NCBI GenBank assembly: GCA_910587925.1
Contig: CAJUOC010000005.1
Span: 39,094-103,093, forward strand
Length of the DNA: 64,000 nt
Direction: 5' to 3'
From: an uncultured Muribaculaceae bacterium
GTDB lineage: Bacteria; Bacteroidota; Bacteroidia; Bacteroidales; Muribaculaceae
Of the stretch, positions 16,758-25,277 are shown piece by piece. Under the pieces are notes generated by a model. The model worked only from the letters and a program-made list of their open reading frames with translations, did no database searches and was not told the origin of the DNA. Position 1 is the first letter of the stretch. Every line of letters starts with the position of its first letter. The position numbers and the translations under genes are program-made.

Positions 16758-17972
16758 TTATTGAGCGTTGGAGAAGATTACGATACGGTTCCAGTTGTTG
16801 ACGTCGTAGGGCTGTACATCGGAGCCTTCGGCCTGGATTGAGAGACGGTCGGGGTTGATGCCGTACTGGTCTACGAGAGCCTTCTGGACGCTTTCGGCGC
16901 GGCGCTTCGAGAGAGCCATGTTGTAGGAGCTGGTGCCGGTATTCTTGTCGGCGTAGCCTACGATGGCGACTTTCTGCTCGGGGTTGGCCTTCATCCACTC
17001 GGCGATGTTGTATACATTTACCATTTCCTCAGAGGAGATGCGCGAGGAGTTGATGGTGAAGCGCACGGTGGCCATCAGAGGAGCTGCCTCGGGAGCGGGA
17101 GCTGCGGCGGGCTGTACCTCGGGGCAGGGGAGCTGAGCCTCTGCGGCGGCGAGGGCGGCGGCGGTGGTGGCGAGGGCGCCGCGCAGGTCATTGACCTGGC
17201 CGTTGAGGTTGCTGATGTAGCTCAGGTAGTCGCAGGGGTTGTAGCTGCGGAAGTCGGAGCCGCCGATGTTGAAGGAGAAGCCGCCGATTGCGGAGATGTT
17301 CATGTCGATGGGTGCGCCGTGGGCGTAGTTGTTGAAGTTGTCGCCCATAAACTGTACGCGGCCTTCAGCGAAGAAGTCGACATACTTGCAGAGGCGGAAG
17401 CGGAGCTGCAGACCGGCCGATACGGGGAGAGTCCAGGAGTTGCGCTTGAGGTGGCCGTTTTCGCGGGTGATGTTGGCGGCGTCGGTGGGGCGATAGTCCC
17501 AGGTGAATGTACCGCCGATACCTACGAAGGGCACGATTGAGAATACGCGGGAGGAGTTGACACCGCCGAAGCTGTTGAACATATCCCACATCAGGTCGAA
17601 GTTGGCATTGCCCATCTTAGCTTTTGTAAACTGGTCGTTGTCCCAGTGGATGGCGGCGTAGTTGAAGCCTAAGCGCCAGCCCAGATAGGGTGAGAACCAT
17701 TTGCCGAAGCCGAGATTGTACATGGCAGTCATGTGATGCGATGCGTCGCCGCCGTTGGGGAGATTCTGCTCCACAAAGGGAGAGGTGATACCTGCGCCAA
17801 GCTGGATAAACCAATTGTCCTTGGCTGTCGAGTAGTAGTGAGTCTTACAGGGGATGTCGGTGGTGACAACGGTTTCTTCTTCCACGACCACAGTCTCCTG
17901 TGCATTGGCGGTGCTGCCTGCAAGGGTCAGCGCGCCGCAAGCGGCCATAGCCCAAAACGCTTTCGTTTTCAT
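16758..17972 (-). CDS. OmpA-family outer-membrane protein
   Basis: Outer-membrane beta-barrel with a periplasmic peptidoglycan-binding domain. ATG 17972 gives 404 residues with a clear signal peptide (MKTKAFWAMAACGALTLAGS, cleavage after NAQ). The barrel occupies about residues 30-240; an Ala/Pro linker with PCPEVQPAAAPAPEAAP follows; the C-terminal OmpA domain contains IVGYADKNTGTSSYNMALSKRRAESV, including the Asp and Arg that contact diaminopimelate. Its strong promoter, about 240-base leader and own terminator suggest a monocistronic, highly expressed gene, as for major OmpA proteins of Bacteroidales. Confidence 0.93.
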   Translation of the reverse strand: MKTKAFWAMAACGALTLAGSTANAQETVVVEEETVVTTDIPCKTHYYSTAKDNWFIQLGAGITSPFVEQNLPNGGDASHHMTAMYNLGFGKWFSPYLGWRLGFNYAAIHWDNDQFTKAKMGNANFDLMWDMFNSFGGVNSSRVFSIVPFVGIGGTFTWDYRPTDAANITRENGHLKRNSWTLPVSAGLQLRFRLCKYVDFFAEGRVQFMGDNFNNYAHGAPIDMNISAIGGFSFNIGGSDFRSYNPCDYLSYISNLNGQVNDLRGALATTAAALAAAEAQLPCPEVQPAAAPAPEAAPLMATVRFTINSSRISSEEMVNVYNIAEWMKANPEQKVAIVGYADKNTGTSSYNMALSKRRAESVQKALVDQYGINPDRLSIQAEGSDVQPYDVNNWNRIVIFSNAQ

Positions 17973-18145
17973 TTTACTTTCTGTTTTTGTTTTTATTGAA
18001 GAGATTTGTAGTAGTTTCTCATAAATGCCCGAGTTGAGGCGGGCGGTTTTTGGGAGGTTTTGATATGATAACAAGCGCCGTTTTTGATTTGTTCAGAAAA
18101 AAGAATAAATTTTGTAACCGAATTGTAGCACACCTTTGATGTGCG

Positions 18146-18183
18146 GCGCCCCCGCCCGGAGGAGATGTACCGGGCGGGGGCGT
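18146..18183 (-). other. GC-rich hairpin in the ompA leader
   Basis: GCGCCCCCGCCCGG (18146-18159) pairs with the segment 18170-18183 (13 Watson-Crick pairs plus one G-T) around a 10-base loop. It falls downstream of the predicted ompA promoter, so it should be part of the ompA 5' leader. No T-run follows on the minus strand, so it is not a normal terminator for pyrC; it may protect the mRNA. A smaller repeat GCACA...TGTGC (18128-18144) adjoins it. Confidence 0.6.
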
Positions 18184-18216
18184 CGTGCAAAACAATTTCC
18201 GTATAATTACCGATTG

Positions 18217-18247
18217 CAAAGGTACAGCGGCCGTCGGGCGCGCCAAA
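18217..18247 (-). promoter_or_regulatory. Bacteroidetes-type promoter of ompA
   Basis: Minus strand: TTTG (18244-18247), 19-base spacer, TACCTTTG (18217-18224). This is an exact match to the -33/-7 consensus. The transcript would begin near 18210 and carry about 240 untranslated bases before the ompA ATG at 17972. The 294-base gap between ompA and pyrC contains this promoter, the leader hairpin and nothing else I recognise. Confidence 0.82.
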
Positions 18248-18266
18248 TACCCTCTGTAAGGTAATT

Positions 18267-19577
18267 TCAGCCGCGGGCCGTGAAACGCAGCGGGCGGGGG
18301 CCGCAGCCGCCGTTGACGATGGTGCGGGCCACGCGGTGGTTTACCGCCAGGCCGGTGGCCGGAGTCCAGCCGCAGGGCGAGGCGACGTCGGTGTCGGTGA
18401 TGATATGCGGCTCGGCCCGGCGCTCGACCAGCACCAGGTCGGCAAAGTATCCAGGGCGCAGCTGCCCGCGGCCCTCGATGCCATACAGAGCGGCGGGCGC
18501 GGCGGCCATGCGGCGGGCCACCTCGGCGGCCGGATACAGCTCAAGCATCAGCGGCAGCGAAAACTGCACCATCGGGGCGCCCGACATGGCCGTGAATATG
18601 TCGCCCTGCTTCTCGGCCGTGGTATGCGGGGCATGGTCGGTGGCCACGATGTCGATGCGGCCCTCGGCGAGGGCGGCTCGCAGGGCGGCGCGGTCGGCGG
18701 CGGTCTTCACGGCGGGGTTCATCTTGATGCGGGTACCCAGGCGGGGGTAGTCGGCATCGGTAAATATCAGATGGTGGGGCGACACCTCGGCCGTATACTG
18801 CTTGCCGCAGGGCGATGGCGCGGGGTCGAAGAGGCTGCACTCGGCGGCAGTGGTGAGATGGGCCACATGCAGGCGTGTACCGTAGCGCGCTGCCATCTCG
18901 AGGGCGCGCTCGGTGGCGGCCACGCAGCACTCTGCCGGGCGCAGGCGGGAGTGCCAGCTGATGTCGGCGGGGTCGAGCGCGGGGCGGTGACGGGCTGTGA
19001 GGCGGTCGATGATGTCCTGATCCTCGGCATGGACCACCACCCGGCCGGGCTGCTCGGCAAAGACGCGGCGCAGCACCGTGTCGTCGCGCAGCAGCATGCC
19101 GCCGGTGCTGGAGCCCATGAATACCTTGACTGCCGGCATGAGCGAGAAGTCGGCCGCGCGCAGCTCGCCGATATTGTCGGCGGTGGCGCCCATCATGAAG
19201 GCATAGTTGGCGGCCGATGTGGCCTCGGCGCGCTCCATCTTGGCCTGCCAGTCGGCGCAGGTGACGGTGGCGGGCTTGGTATTGGGCATGTCGATGTAGG
19301 AGGTGACGCCGCCGAGCAGGGCGGCGCGGCTCTCTGAGGCGATGGTGGCCTTGTGGGTGAGGCCGGGCTCGCGGAAATGCACGTGGGCGTCGATGGCGCC
19401 CGGCATCAGCATGGCGCCGGCGGCGTCGATGCGCTCAGAGGCGCTGTCGGCCACGGCGGGCGCGGGGTCGCCCTCGCCCATGGCGGCAATCACCGGGCCG
19501 TCGGTAAGCAGCCAGCCGCGGTACGGTGACGCGCCGCTGCCGTCGACCACCAGGGCGTTGTGTATGAGTATGCTCAT
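18267..19577 (-). CDS. pyrC: Dihydroorotase
   Basis: Zinc amidohydrolase interconverting carbamoyl-aspartate and dihydroorotate in pyrimidine synthesis. ATG 19577 (MSILIHNALVVDGSGA) gives 436 residues, the type I/PyrC-like long form. Metal-ligand motifs are PGAIDAHVHFREPG, the HAED and HVAHLTT histidines, and IVATDHAPHT. A catalytic-loop region NPAVKTAADR is also seen. It overlaps the preceding glycosyltransferase by 4 bp, so the two are co-translated. A role as allantoinase or hydantoinase is possible but the motifs fit dihydroorotase best. Confidence 0.92.
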   Translation of the reverse strand: MSILIHNALVVDGSGASPYRGWLLTDGPVIAAMGEGDPAPAVADSASERIDAAGAMLMPGAIDAHVHFREPGLTHKATIASESRAALLGGVTSYIDMPNTKPATVTCADWQAKMERAEATSAANYAFMMGATADNIGELRAADFSLMPAVKVFMGSSTGGMLLRDDTVLRRVFAEQPGRVVVHAEDQDIIDRLTARHRPALDPADISWHSRLRPAECCVAATERALEMAARYGTRLHVAHLTTAAECSLFDPAPSPCGKQYTAEVSPHHLIFTDADYPRLGTRIKMNPAVKTAADRAALRAALAEGRIDIVATDHAPHTTAEKQGDIFTAMSGAPMVQFSLPLMLELYPAAEVARRMAAAPAALYGIEGRGQLRPGYFADLVLVERRAEPHIITDTDVASPCGWTPATGLAVNHRVARTIVNGGCGPRPLRFTARG

Positions 19578-20344
19578 CGTCGGGAGTAATCGGGATATTT
19601 CTTGAAAAGGCTGCCCAGGCGCAGGCGTATCACGCCGAATACTGCCTCGCCGAATATGCCGCCGCTCATCTTGCTGCTGCCCAGCACGCGGTTGACAAAG
19701 ATGATGGGCACCTCGGCGATGCGGAATCCGTACTTGTACGCCGTAAATTTCATCTCTATCTGGAATGCATAGCCCTTGAAGCGGATGTCGTCGAGCGGCA
19801 GGGCCTCGAGCACGCGGCGGCGATAGCAGACAAATCCGGCTGTGGTGTCGCGCACGGGCATACGGGTGATAAGTCGCACGTATGCCGAGGCGTAGTACGA
19901 CATGAGCACACGGCCGATGGGCCAGTTGACCACATTTACCCCGGTCACGTAGCGCGAGCCCACGGCCACGTCGGCGCCGCCCTCGGTGACGGCATCGTAG
20001 AGCCGCGGCAGATCCTGCGGATTGTGGCTGAAGTCGGCGTCCATCTCGCATACAACGTCGTACCCCCGGTCGAGTGCCCACTTGAAGCCGGTGATGTATG
20101 CGGTGCCCAGGCCGAGCTTGCCCTCGCGCTCGATGATGTGTACGCGCCCGGGGGCCTCGGCCATCTTGGCGCGCACGATGGCGGCGGTGCCGTCGGGAGA
20201 GTTGTCGTCGATGACGAGCACATCCATCGGGCGGGGCAGCGAGAGCACGGCGTCGATGATGGCGGCGGCATTCTCGCGCTCATTGTACATGGGTATGATT
20301 ACCACGGCGTCGCGCCGCGCTTCGGTATCGGTAAGAGTGCTCAT
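19574..20344 (-). CDS. Polyprenyl-phosphate mannosyltransferase-like GT2 enzyme
   Basis: A 256-residue family 2 glycosyltransferase of the dolichyl-phosphate mannose synthase type. It shows VVIIPMYNERENAAAII, the nucleotide-sugar motif LVIDDNSPDGTAAIV and the metal-binding MDADFSHNPQDLPRL, each characteristic of DPM1-like enzymes. These charge a polyprenyl phosphate lipid with a sugar for later transfer, for instance to surface glycans or proteins. No C-terminal membrane domain is present. First gene of a two-gene unit with pyrC. Confidence 0.88.
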   Translation of the reverse strand: MSTLTDTEARRDAVVIIPMYNERENAAAIIDAVLSLPRPMDVLVIDDNSPDGTAAIVRAKMAEAPGRVHIIEREGKLGLGTAYITGFKWALDRGYDVVCEMDADFSHNPQDLPRLYDAVTEGGADVAVGSRYVTGVNVVNWPIGRVLMSYYASAYVRLITRMPVRDTTAGFVCYRRRVLEALPLDDIRFKGYAFQIEMKFTAYKYGFRIAEVPIIFVNRVLGSSKMSGGIFGEAVFGVIRLRLGSLFKKYPDYSRR

Positions 20345-20365
20345 CGGCGTAGAATCTTTTCAGCG

Positions 20366-20373
20366 CAAAAGTA
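20366..20373 (-). promoter_or_regulatory. Putative -7 element for the GT2-pyrC unit
   Basis: Minus-strand TACTTTTG fits TAnnTTTG, 21 bp upstream of the glycosyltransferase ATG. No clear -33 TTTG at normal spacing. Confidence 0.45.
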
Positions 20374-20416
20374 ACACTTTTTTGCCACCCGCGCCCCCAA
20401 TCTCATATAAAATATG

Positions 20417-20424
20417 TATTTTTG
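20417..20424 (+). promoter_or_regulatory. Putative -7 element for patB-aroA
   Basis: TATTTTTG fits TAnnTTTG and lies 25 bp before ATG 20450. It overlaps an earlier in-frame ATG (20414), which would be upstream of the transcript start, so it also decides the start codon. The -33 element is weak. Confidence 0.5.
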
Positions 20425-20449
20425 CCTGCATGATAAAACGCCTGACACG

Positions 20450-21649
20450 ATGCCCATGAAAAAATATGATTTCGACTGCGTGATTGACCGCAGCGGCACC
20501 TGCGCCACCAAGTACGACGGCCTGGTGCAGATGTTTGGCCGCCGCGACGTCACCCCGTTGTGGATTGCCGACCTCGACTTTGCCGTATGCCCCGATATCA
20601 CGGAGGCCCTGCGCCGCCGGCTCGAGCACCCCGTGCTGGGATACTCGGCCGCGCCCGACAGCTACTGGCAGTCGATAATCGACTGGCAGCGCGAGCGCCA
20701 CGGCTTTGAGATTTCCCGCGACGAGCTCAGCTTCGTGCCGGGAGTGGTAAAGGGCATCGCCCTGGCTGTCAACTACTTCACCCGCCCGGGCGACGGTATC
20801 GTGATACAGCCGCCGGTGTACCATCCCTTCCGCATGGTCATCGAGGGCAACGGCCGCCGCACCGTGGAAAATCCGCTCATCGCCGAGGGCGGCTCCTACC
20901 GCATGGATATCGAGGGCCTTGAGCGGGTGATAGCCGAGCGGCACCCCCGCATGATGATACTCTGCAACCCCCACAATCCCGTGGGCATACAGTGGGACGC
21001 CGACACCCTCGCCCGCGTGGCCGCCATCTGCCGCCGCGCCGGTGTGATAGTGGTGAGCGACGAGATACACGGCGACCTGATGCTCCACGGCCGCCGGCAC
21101 ATACCTTTTGCCGCGGTGAGCGACGATGCCGCCGCCATATCGGTGACGCTTGGCGCCCCGTCGAAGACTTTCAACATACCCGGGCTGGTGAGCTCGTGGA
21201 TGGTGGTCAAGGACGACGCCCTGCGCCGCGACTTCTACCACTGGCTGGAGGTCAACGAGTTTAACGCGCCCGTGCTCATCTCCACCATCGGCGCCGAGGC
21301 CGCCTACCGCCACGGAGGCGAGTGGCTGGGCCAGATGCTGGCTTATGTGGAGGAGAATATCGACTTCGTGACCCGCTTCCTGGAGGAGCATGTGCCGGGA
21401 GTGCGCGCCGTGCAGCCCGAGGCATCCTTCCTGATGTGGCTCGACTTCCGCTCGCTCGGCCTGAGCCAGGAGGAGCTCATGCGGCTCATGATTGAGAAGG
21501 CACACCTGGCCATGAACGACGGCGCCATGTTTGGCTCGCAGGGCGTGGGCTTCCTGCGGCTCAACGTGGGCACACCGCGCTGTGTGCTGCGCACCGCCCT
21601 GGAGCATATACGCGACGCCGTGGCCGCCGTAAAAACACCCGCTGAATGA
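20450..21649 (+). CDS. PatB/MalY-type PLP-dependent aminotransferase or C-S lyase
   Basis: Fold-type I PLP enzyme of 399 residues from ATG 20450 (MPMKKYDFDCVIDR); ATG 20456 is also possible. The sequence LWIADLDFAVCPDI near the start, the NPHNPVG motif, VSDEIHGDL and the lysine motif GAPSKTFNIPGL are typical of the cystathionine beta-lyase/PatB subgroup of aminotransferases. Members cleave cysteine S-conjugates or cystathionine, and some transaminate. The substrate cannot be read from sequence. It overlaps aroA by 4 bp. Confidence 0.87.
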   Translation: MPMKKYDFDCVIDRSGTCATKYDGLVQMFGRRDVTPLWIADLDFAVCPDITEALRRRLEHPVLGYSAAPDSYWQSIIDWQRERHGFEISRDELSFVPGVVKGIALAVNYFTRPGDGIVIQPPVYHPFRMVIEGNGRRTVENPLIAEGGSYRMDIEGLERVIAERHPRMMILCNPHNPVGIQWDADTLARVAAICRRAGVIVVSDEIHGDLMLHGRRHIPFAAVSDDAAAISVTLGAPSKTFNIPGLVSSWMVVKDDALRRDFYHWLEVNEFNAPVLISTIGAEAAYRHGGEWLGQMLAYVEENIDFVTRFLEEHVPGVRAVQPEASFLMWLDFRSLGLSQEELMRLMIEKAHLAMNDGAMFGSQGVGFLRLNVGTPRCVLRTALEHIRDAVAAVKTPAE

Positions 21650-22905
21650 TGGATTACCGTATATTCCCGCCCGAGGGCATACTTGAGTGTGAGGTGAGCC
21701 TGCCGCTGAGCAAGAGCGTGGCCGCCCGCGCCATGGTGATGGCCGCCCTCACTCCCGGCGCCGCGCCGGTGGGCGCTGAGCGCCTGCCCGAGTGCACCGA
21801 CACGGCCGTGCTGGCGGCCGCTCTCGGCGTCGCCACCGGTACGGTCGATGTGGCCGACTGCGGCTCGGCCGCACGCTTTCTCACCGCATACTATGCCGTG
21901 ACTCCCGGCGCCGATGTCACCCTCACCGGCTCGCCGCGACTGTGCTCGCGCCCCATAGCGCCGCTGGTCGAGGCCCTGCGCTCGCTGGGCGCCGACATCA
22001 GCTATGCCGGCACGGCCGGTTACCTGCCGCTGCACATACGCGGCACGGCTCTGCGCGGAGGCGGCGTGAAGCTTGACGCCCGGGCCAGCTCGCAGTTTGC
22101 ATCGGCGCTGGCCATGATAGCCCCGCAGTGTCCCGGCGGCCTACGTATCGAGCTGGGCGGCGAGATAGCCTCGATGCCGTATCTGCGCATGACCATGCGT
22201 ATGCTCGAGGCGCGCGGTATCGCGGTCGACCTGGCCGGATACACCCTGTCGGTGGGTCCCGGGCCGATGGCCGCCGTGCCTGCCGAGGCCGAGCACGACT
22301 GGTCGGCGGCGGCATTCTGGTACTCAATCGCGGCGGTAAGCGCCGGATGGGTCACCCTGAAAGGCATCAGCCCGAGTCGCCTGCAGGGCGACAGCATACT
22401 GGCCGAGATAGGGCCGCGCATAGGTGTGCTCACCGAGTTTACCGACGAGGGCGCCGAGCTCTCGGCCACCCCCGACATATACTCGCGCCTCGACATGGAT
22501 CTGGCCGACTATCCCGACCTGGCTCCGGCGCTGGCCGTGACCGCATACCTGGCCTCTATGCCCTTCCGCCTGACCGGCCTGGCCAATCTGCGCCACAAGG
22601 AGAGCGACCGCATCGAGGCGCTTGCCCGCGGACTGCTCGCCTGCGGATGTGTCGCCGAGACCGGCGCCGACTATATCGGCTGGGAAGGCGAGCGCGTCCC
22701 GCTGACAGAGCTGCCCGAGATAGACTCCTGCGACGACCACCGCATAGCGATGGCTTTTGCCGCCGCATCGATATTCATACCCGGCACGGTGATACGCAAC
22801 GCGGCCGCCGCCGCCAAGTCGTATCCGGGATTCTGGGACGACCTGCGCGCCGCCGGATTTACCCTCTCCGACCCGTCGGCTCCGCTGCCCGACCCCGAGG
22901 CATGA
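21646..22905 (+). CDS. aroA: AroA, 5-enolpyruvylshikimate-3-phosphate synthase
   Basis: Sixth enzyme of the shikimate pathway, adding the enolpyruvyl group of PEP to shikimate 3-phosphate. At 419 residues it is of normal length. Recognisable segments are LPLSKSVAARAM, DCGSAARFLTAYYAV (the PEP-binding glycine/Arg region), SSQFASALAMIAP, LRHKESDRIEALARGL and DDHRIAMAFAAAS. The usual LPGNTGTA-type loop is shortened here to the DCGSAARF form seen in many Bacteroidetes. Starts inside the patB stop and ends overlapping the next gene by 4 bp. Confidence 0.93.
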   Translation: MMDYRIFPPEGILECEVSLPLSKSVAARAMVMAALTPGAAPVGAERLPECTDTAVLAAALGVATGTVDVADCGSAARFLTAYYAVTPGADVTLTGSPRLCSRPIAPLVEALRSLGADISYAGTAGYLPLHIRGTALRGGGVKLDARASSQFASALAMIAPQCPGGLRIELGGEIASMPYLRMTMRMLEARGIAVDLAGYTLSVGPGPMAAVPAEAEHDWSAAAFWYSIAAVSAGWVTLKGISPSRLQGDSILAEIGPRIGVLTEFTDEGAELSATPDIYSRLDMDLADYPDLAPALAVTAYLASMPFRLTGLANLRHKESDRIEALARGLLACGCVAETGADYIGWEGERVPLTELPEIDSCDDHRIAMAFAAASIFIPGTVIRNAAAAAKSYPGFWDDLRAAGFTLSDPSAPLPDPEA

Positions 22906-23342
22906 TACTGGCTTTGTATATACTGATGGCGATAGTGGCCGTCGGGGTGGTGCTCAAGCTCACCGACCGCCGCCCGCGCAAGCCCGGCGACGAGCCGGCG
23001 ACGGCCGACGCGGCCGATACGACCGGCGGCGACGACGACGGCGAGTGCTGCGGCATGCACATCACCTGCGAGCGCGACTCGCTGCTGGCGTCGGTATCGC
23101 CGCAGGTCGAGTACTTCGACGACGAGGAGCTCGACGCATACCGCGGCCGGCGCGCCGACGGATATTCAGATACTGAGATAGAGCAATTCCGCGACATACT
23201 GCTCACCCTGCAGCCCGACGACATAGCCCCCTGGGCGCGGTCGGTGCAGCTGCGGGGCATCGAGCTGCCCGCGCCGGTGCGAGAGGAACTGCTGCTCATC
23301 GTAAGCGAAGCGCGGGCGACCCGCGCCGCAGGCCATGCTTGA
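22902..23342 (+). CDS. Unknown small membrane-anchored protein
   Basis: A 146-residue protein from ATG 22902, overlapping aroA (ATGA). One N-terminal membrane span (MILALYILMAIVAVGVVLKL) precedes an acidic, low-complexity linker and a cytoplasmic part with a Cys pair (GECCGMHITC) and EYFDDEELDAYRGRRADGYS. I do not recognise a named family; similar proteins are, from memory, present beside ABC permeases in Bacteroidales. The Cys-Cys/His cluster next to a metal-type ABC permease may mean metal binding, which is inference only. Confidence 0.78.
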   Translation: MILALYILMAIVAVGVVLKLTDRRPRKPGDEPATADAADTTGGDDDGECCGMHITCERDSLLASVSPQVEYFDDEELDAYRGRRADGYSDTEIEQFRDILLTLQPDDIAPWARSVQLRGIELPAPVREELLLIVSEARATRAAGHA

Positions 23343-24165
23343 GATGCTGTCTTACCCCTTTGTGCGCCTGGCTCTGCTGGCGGTAGTGCTCATCGCCATG
23401 GGCGCGGCCGTCATAGGCACATACATCATCACCCGCCGCATGGTGTCGATAGCCGGCGGCGTGACCCACGCATGCTTCGGCGGACTCGGCCTGGGCTACT
23501 TCTTGGGGGTAAGCCCGGTGGCGATGGCGGCCGTATTTGCCATCGCATCGTCGGTGGCGGTGGAGTGGATGTCGCGGCGGATGCACCTGCGCGAAGACTC
23601 GGTGATAGCCGTCATATGGGCGCTGGGCATGGCGGCGGGAGTGCTCTTTGTCTTTCTCACGCCGGGATATGTACCCGAGCTCAACTCATTTCTCTTTGGC
23701 AACATACTGTCGGTATCCCCGGCCGACCTGTGGTCGTTTGGCGGGTTCACACTGGCCGCGGGTGCCTTCACGGCCTGGCGCTACCGCCAGGTGGTGGCCG
23801 TGGCATTTGACCGCGATTTTGCCCGCGTGATAGGCCTGCCGGTACGGTTTATCACCTACACCATGACGGTGCTGGTGGCTGTGGGCATAGTGCTCACCAT
23901 CAGGCTGGTGGGAGTGATGCTGCTCATGTCGATGCTGTCGCTGCCGGTGATGATAGCCGAGATATTCTGCCGCCGGTACTCCACCATCATGGCCGCAGCG
24001 GCCGGGGTGAGCATCCTGGCCGGTGTCGGCGGGCTTATGATAGCTACGGTGGCCGATGTGCCTTGCTCGGCCATAATAGTGATGCTGCTGGTGGCCGCGT
24101 TTTTCGGCGCCAAGGCACTCAAAACTTTCAGTCGCTCTCGCGGTAGGAGTGTATCCCGGGGATAG
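23335..24165 (+). CDS. ZnuB-like metal ABC transporter permease
   Basis: A 276-residue polytopic permease of the ABC-3 (zinc/manganese) family. Visible landmarks are the early GAAVIGTYIITRRMVSIAGGVTHACFGGLGLGYF, which matches the family's conserved ALAD-like loop region, and the C-terminal RLVGVMLLMSMLSLPVMIA, characteristic of ZnuB/MntB. The ATPase and binding protein are not adjacent. It overlaps the upstream gene by 8 bp, and its last 38 bases overlap the convergent tatD gene. Confidence 0.88.
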   Translation: MLEMLSYPFVRLALLAVVLIAMGAAVIGTYIITRRMVSIAGGVTHACFGGLGLGYFLGVSPVAMAAVFAIASSVAVEWMSRRMHLREDSVIAVIWALGMAAGVLFVFLTPGYVPELNSFLFGNILSVSPADLWSFGGFTLAAGAFTAWRYRQVVAVAFDRDFARVIGLPVRFITYTMTVLVAVGIVLTIRLVGVMLLMSMLSLPVMIAEIFCRRYSTIMAAAAGVSILAGVGGLMIATVADVPCSAIIVMLLVAAFFGAKALKTFSRSRGRSVSRG

Positions 24166-24634
24166 GCACGCGCGCCGACAGCTTGTATCCGGCCCGCTGA
24201 AGCTGCCGGGCAAGCTCGGGCTTGCCGCGGAAGCCGTGTATGACCCACTCGACCGTGGGGGCAATGCGCCGACGGGCGTCCATAAGCTCCTGCACCGACT
24301 TCACTGCATGGATTATCAATGGCTTGCCCACGCGCTCGGCCAGCCGCGCATGGAAATCAAAGAGACGGCGCTGGGTGTCGGCATCGCCGCCGCGCAGGCG
24401 GTCAAATCCACACTCGCCGATGGCCACCACCCGAGGGTCGCGCGCCGCGCTCACCAGCGCGCGCAGCTGCCCCAGGGTGACGGGCCGCTCTGTCGACCAC
24501 GGGTGTATCCCTACAGAGTATGTGCCGCCGGCAATCAACTCCGCGCCCGGCTCGACGCAGACGATGGCATCGCCGTCGAGCGCCCGCGACGTATCGTGTG
24601 TATGTATATCGGAGTATCGGCCCAGGTCGGTCAT
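24128..24634 (-). CDS. TatD-like hydrolase, C-terminally shortened
   Basis: ATG 24634 (MTDLGRYSDIHTHDTSRAL) gives 168 residues with TatD motifs: the metal-binding DIHTH, SVGIHPW, IGECGFDRL (Glu ligand) and LIIHAVKSVQELMD. TatD relatives in Bacteroidales run about 210-255 residues and continue past GY-x-LS into a segment ending with a TD metal ligand. Here GYKLSARVPIPGIHSYRESD is followed by a stop, and neither other frame restores the missing part. So the last metal ligand is absent and activity is doubtful. The end overlaps znuB by 38 bp. Confidence 0.78.
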   Translation of the reverse strand: MTDLGRYSDIHTHDTSRALDGDAIVCVEPGAELIAGGTYSVGIHPWSTERPVTLGQLRALVSAARDPRVVAIGECGFDRLRGGDADTQRRLFDFHARLAERVGKPLIIHAVKSVQELMDARRRIAPTVEWVIHGFRGKPELARQLQRAGYKLSARVPIPGIHSYRESD

Positions 24635-24882
24635 GGCACGGGGTCGTAGCCGCTGCCTCCCCAGGGATGGCATCGCGACAGTCTTTTTACAGTGAGCCAC
24701 AGCCCCTTGAGGGGACCGTGGCGACGCAGCGCCTCAAGGGCGTACCGGCTGCATGTGGGGGTGAATCGGCACGACGGGGGCAACATCGGCGAGATGCACG
24801 CGCGGTAGAAGTATATGGGCAGCGAGAGCAGCCATGCGGCGGCGCGGCTCACGGCGGCCGCGATGTCACTCAGCCGCGGCAT
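24631..24882 (-). CDS. yidD: YidD, membrane protein insertion efficiency factor
   Basis: An 83-residue protein of the Haemolytic/YidD family, which assists YidC-dependent insertion. It shows the expected YRACISPMLPPSCRFTPTCS (conserved Cys residues), YALEALRRHGPLKG and the closing RCHPWGGSGYDPVP. It overlaps rnpA by 17 bp and tatD by 4 bp, so the three are translated from one mRNA, in the gene order usual for Bacteroidales. Confidence 0.94.
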   Translation of the reverse strand: MPRLSDIAAAVSRAAAWLLSLPIYFYRACISPMLPPSCRFTPTCSRYALEALRRHGPLKGLWLTVKRLSRCHPWGGSGYDPVP

Positions 24883-25261
24883 AGGCTCTCACCTTCTCCA
24901 TGAGGCGGCGCACCGCACGGTCGACCGAGGCGTAGGGCATGAGCCTGTCGGCCACATATACAAAGGCCAGATCGATGCGGGCATCGTCGGGCATGGGGAA
25001 ATCGGGGCGGGCCAGGCGGTATGCCTCGCGCACCCTGCGGCGCATCGCCACGCGGTCTACGGCATGGCGCAGGCGCTTCTTGGGTACTGATATGAGGAAG
25101 GTCACCGGCGAGTCGGAGCGGCGCCCGGGATTGCTGCGCCATACCGCCCGCAGCGGATATGCTATCGCAGCCTGCGCGCCCGCGCGGCGGCCGGCAAAGA
25201 GCATGTCGATGGCCACCGGCGAGCAGAGCTTCTCCTTTTTGTACAGCCGCAGACCTTTCAC
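24866..25261 (-). CDS. rnpA: RnpA, RNase P protein component
   Basis: Basic 131-residue protein that helps RNase P RNA mature tRNA 5' ends. The N-terminus LYKKEKLCSPVAIDMLFAGRR replaces the usual KxxRLxxxxDF form, as in other Bacteroidetes. The signature RNR-like motif is present as VDRVAMRRRVREAYR. rpmH, its frequent neighbour in other phyla, is absent. A 16-bp gap separates it from hemD. Confidence 0.92.
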   Translation of the reverse strand: MKGLRLYKKEKLCSPVAIDMLFAGRRAGAQAAIAYPLRAVWRSNPGRRSDSPVTFLISVPKKRLRHAVDRVAMRRRVREAYRLARPDFPMPDDARIDLAFVYVADRLMPYASVDRAVRRLMEKVRAYAAAE

Positions 25262-25277
25262 AGCCGGTGATGGGGGG

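Noticed and set aside
18146..18183. Hairpin as terminator of pyrC
   Set aside because: It lies downstream of the ompA promoter and has no T-run on the minus strand; better placed as part of the ompA leader.
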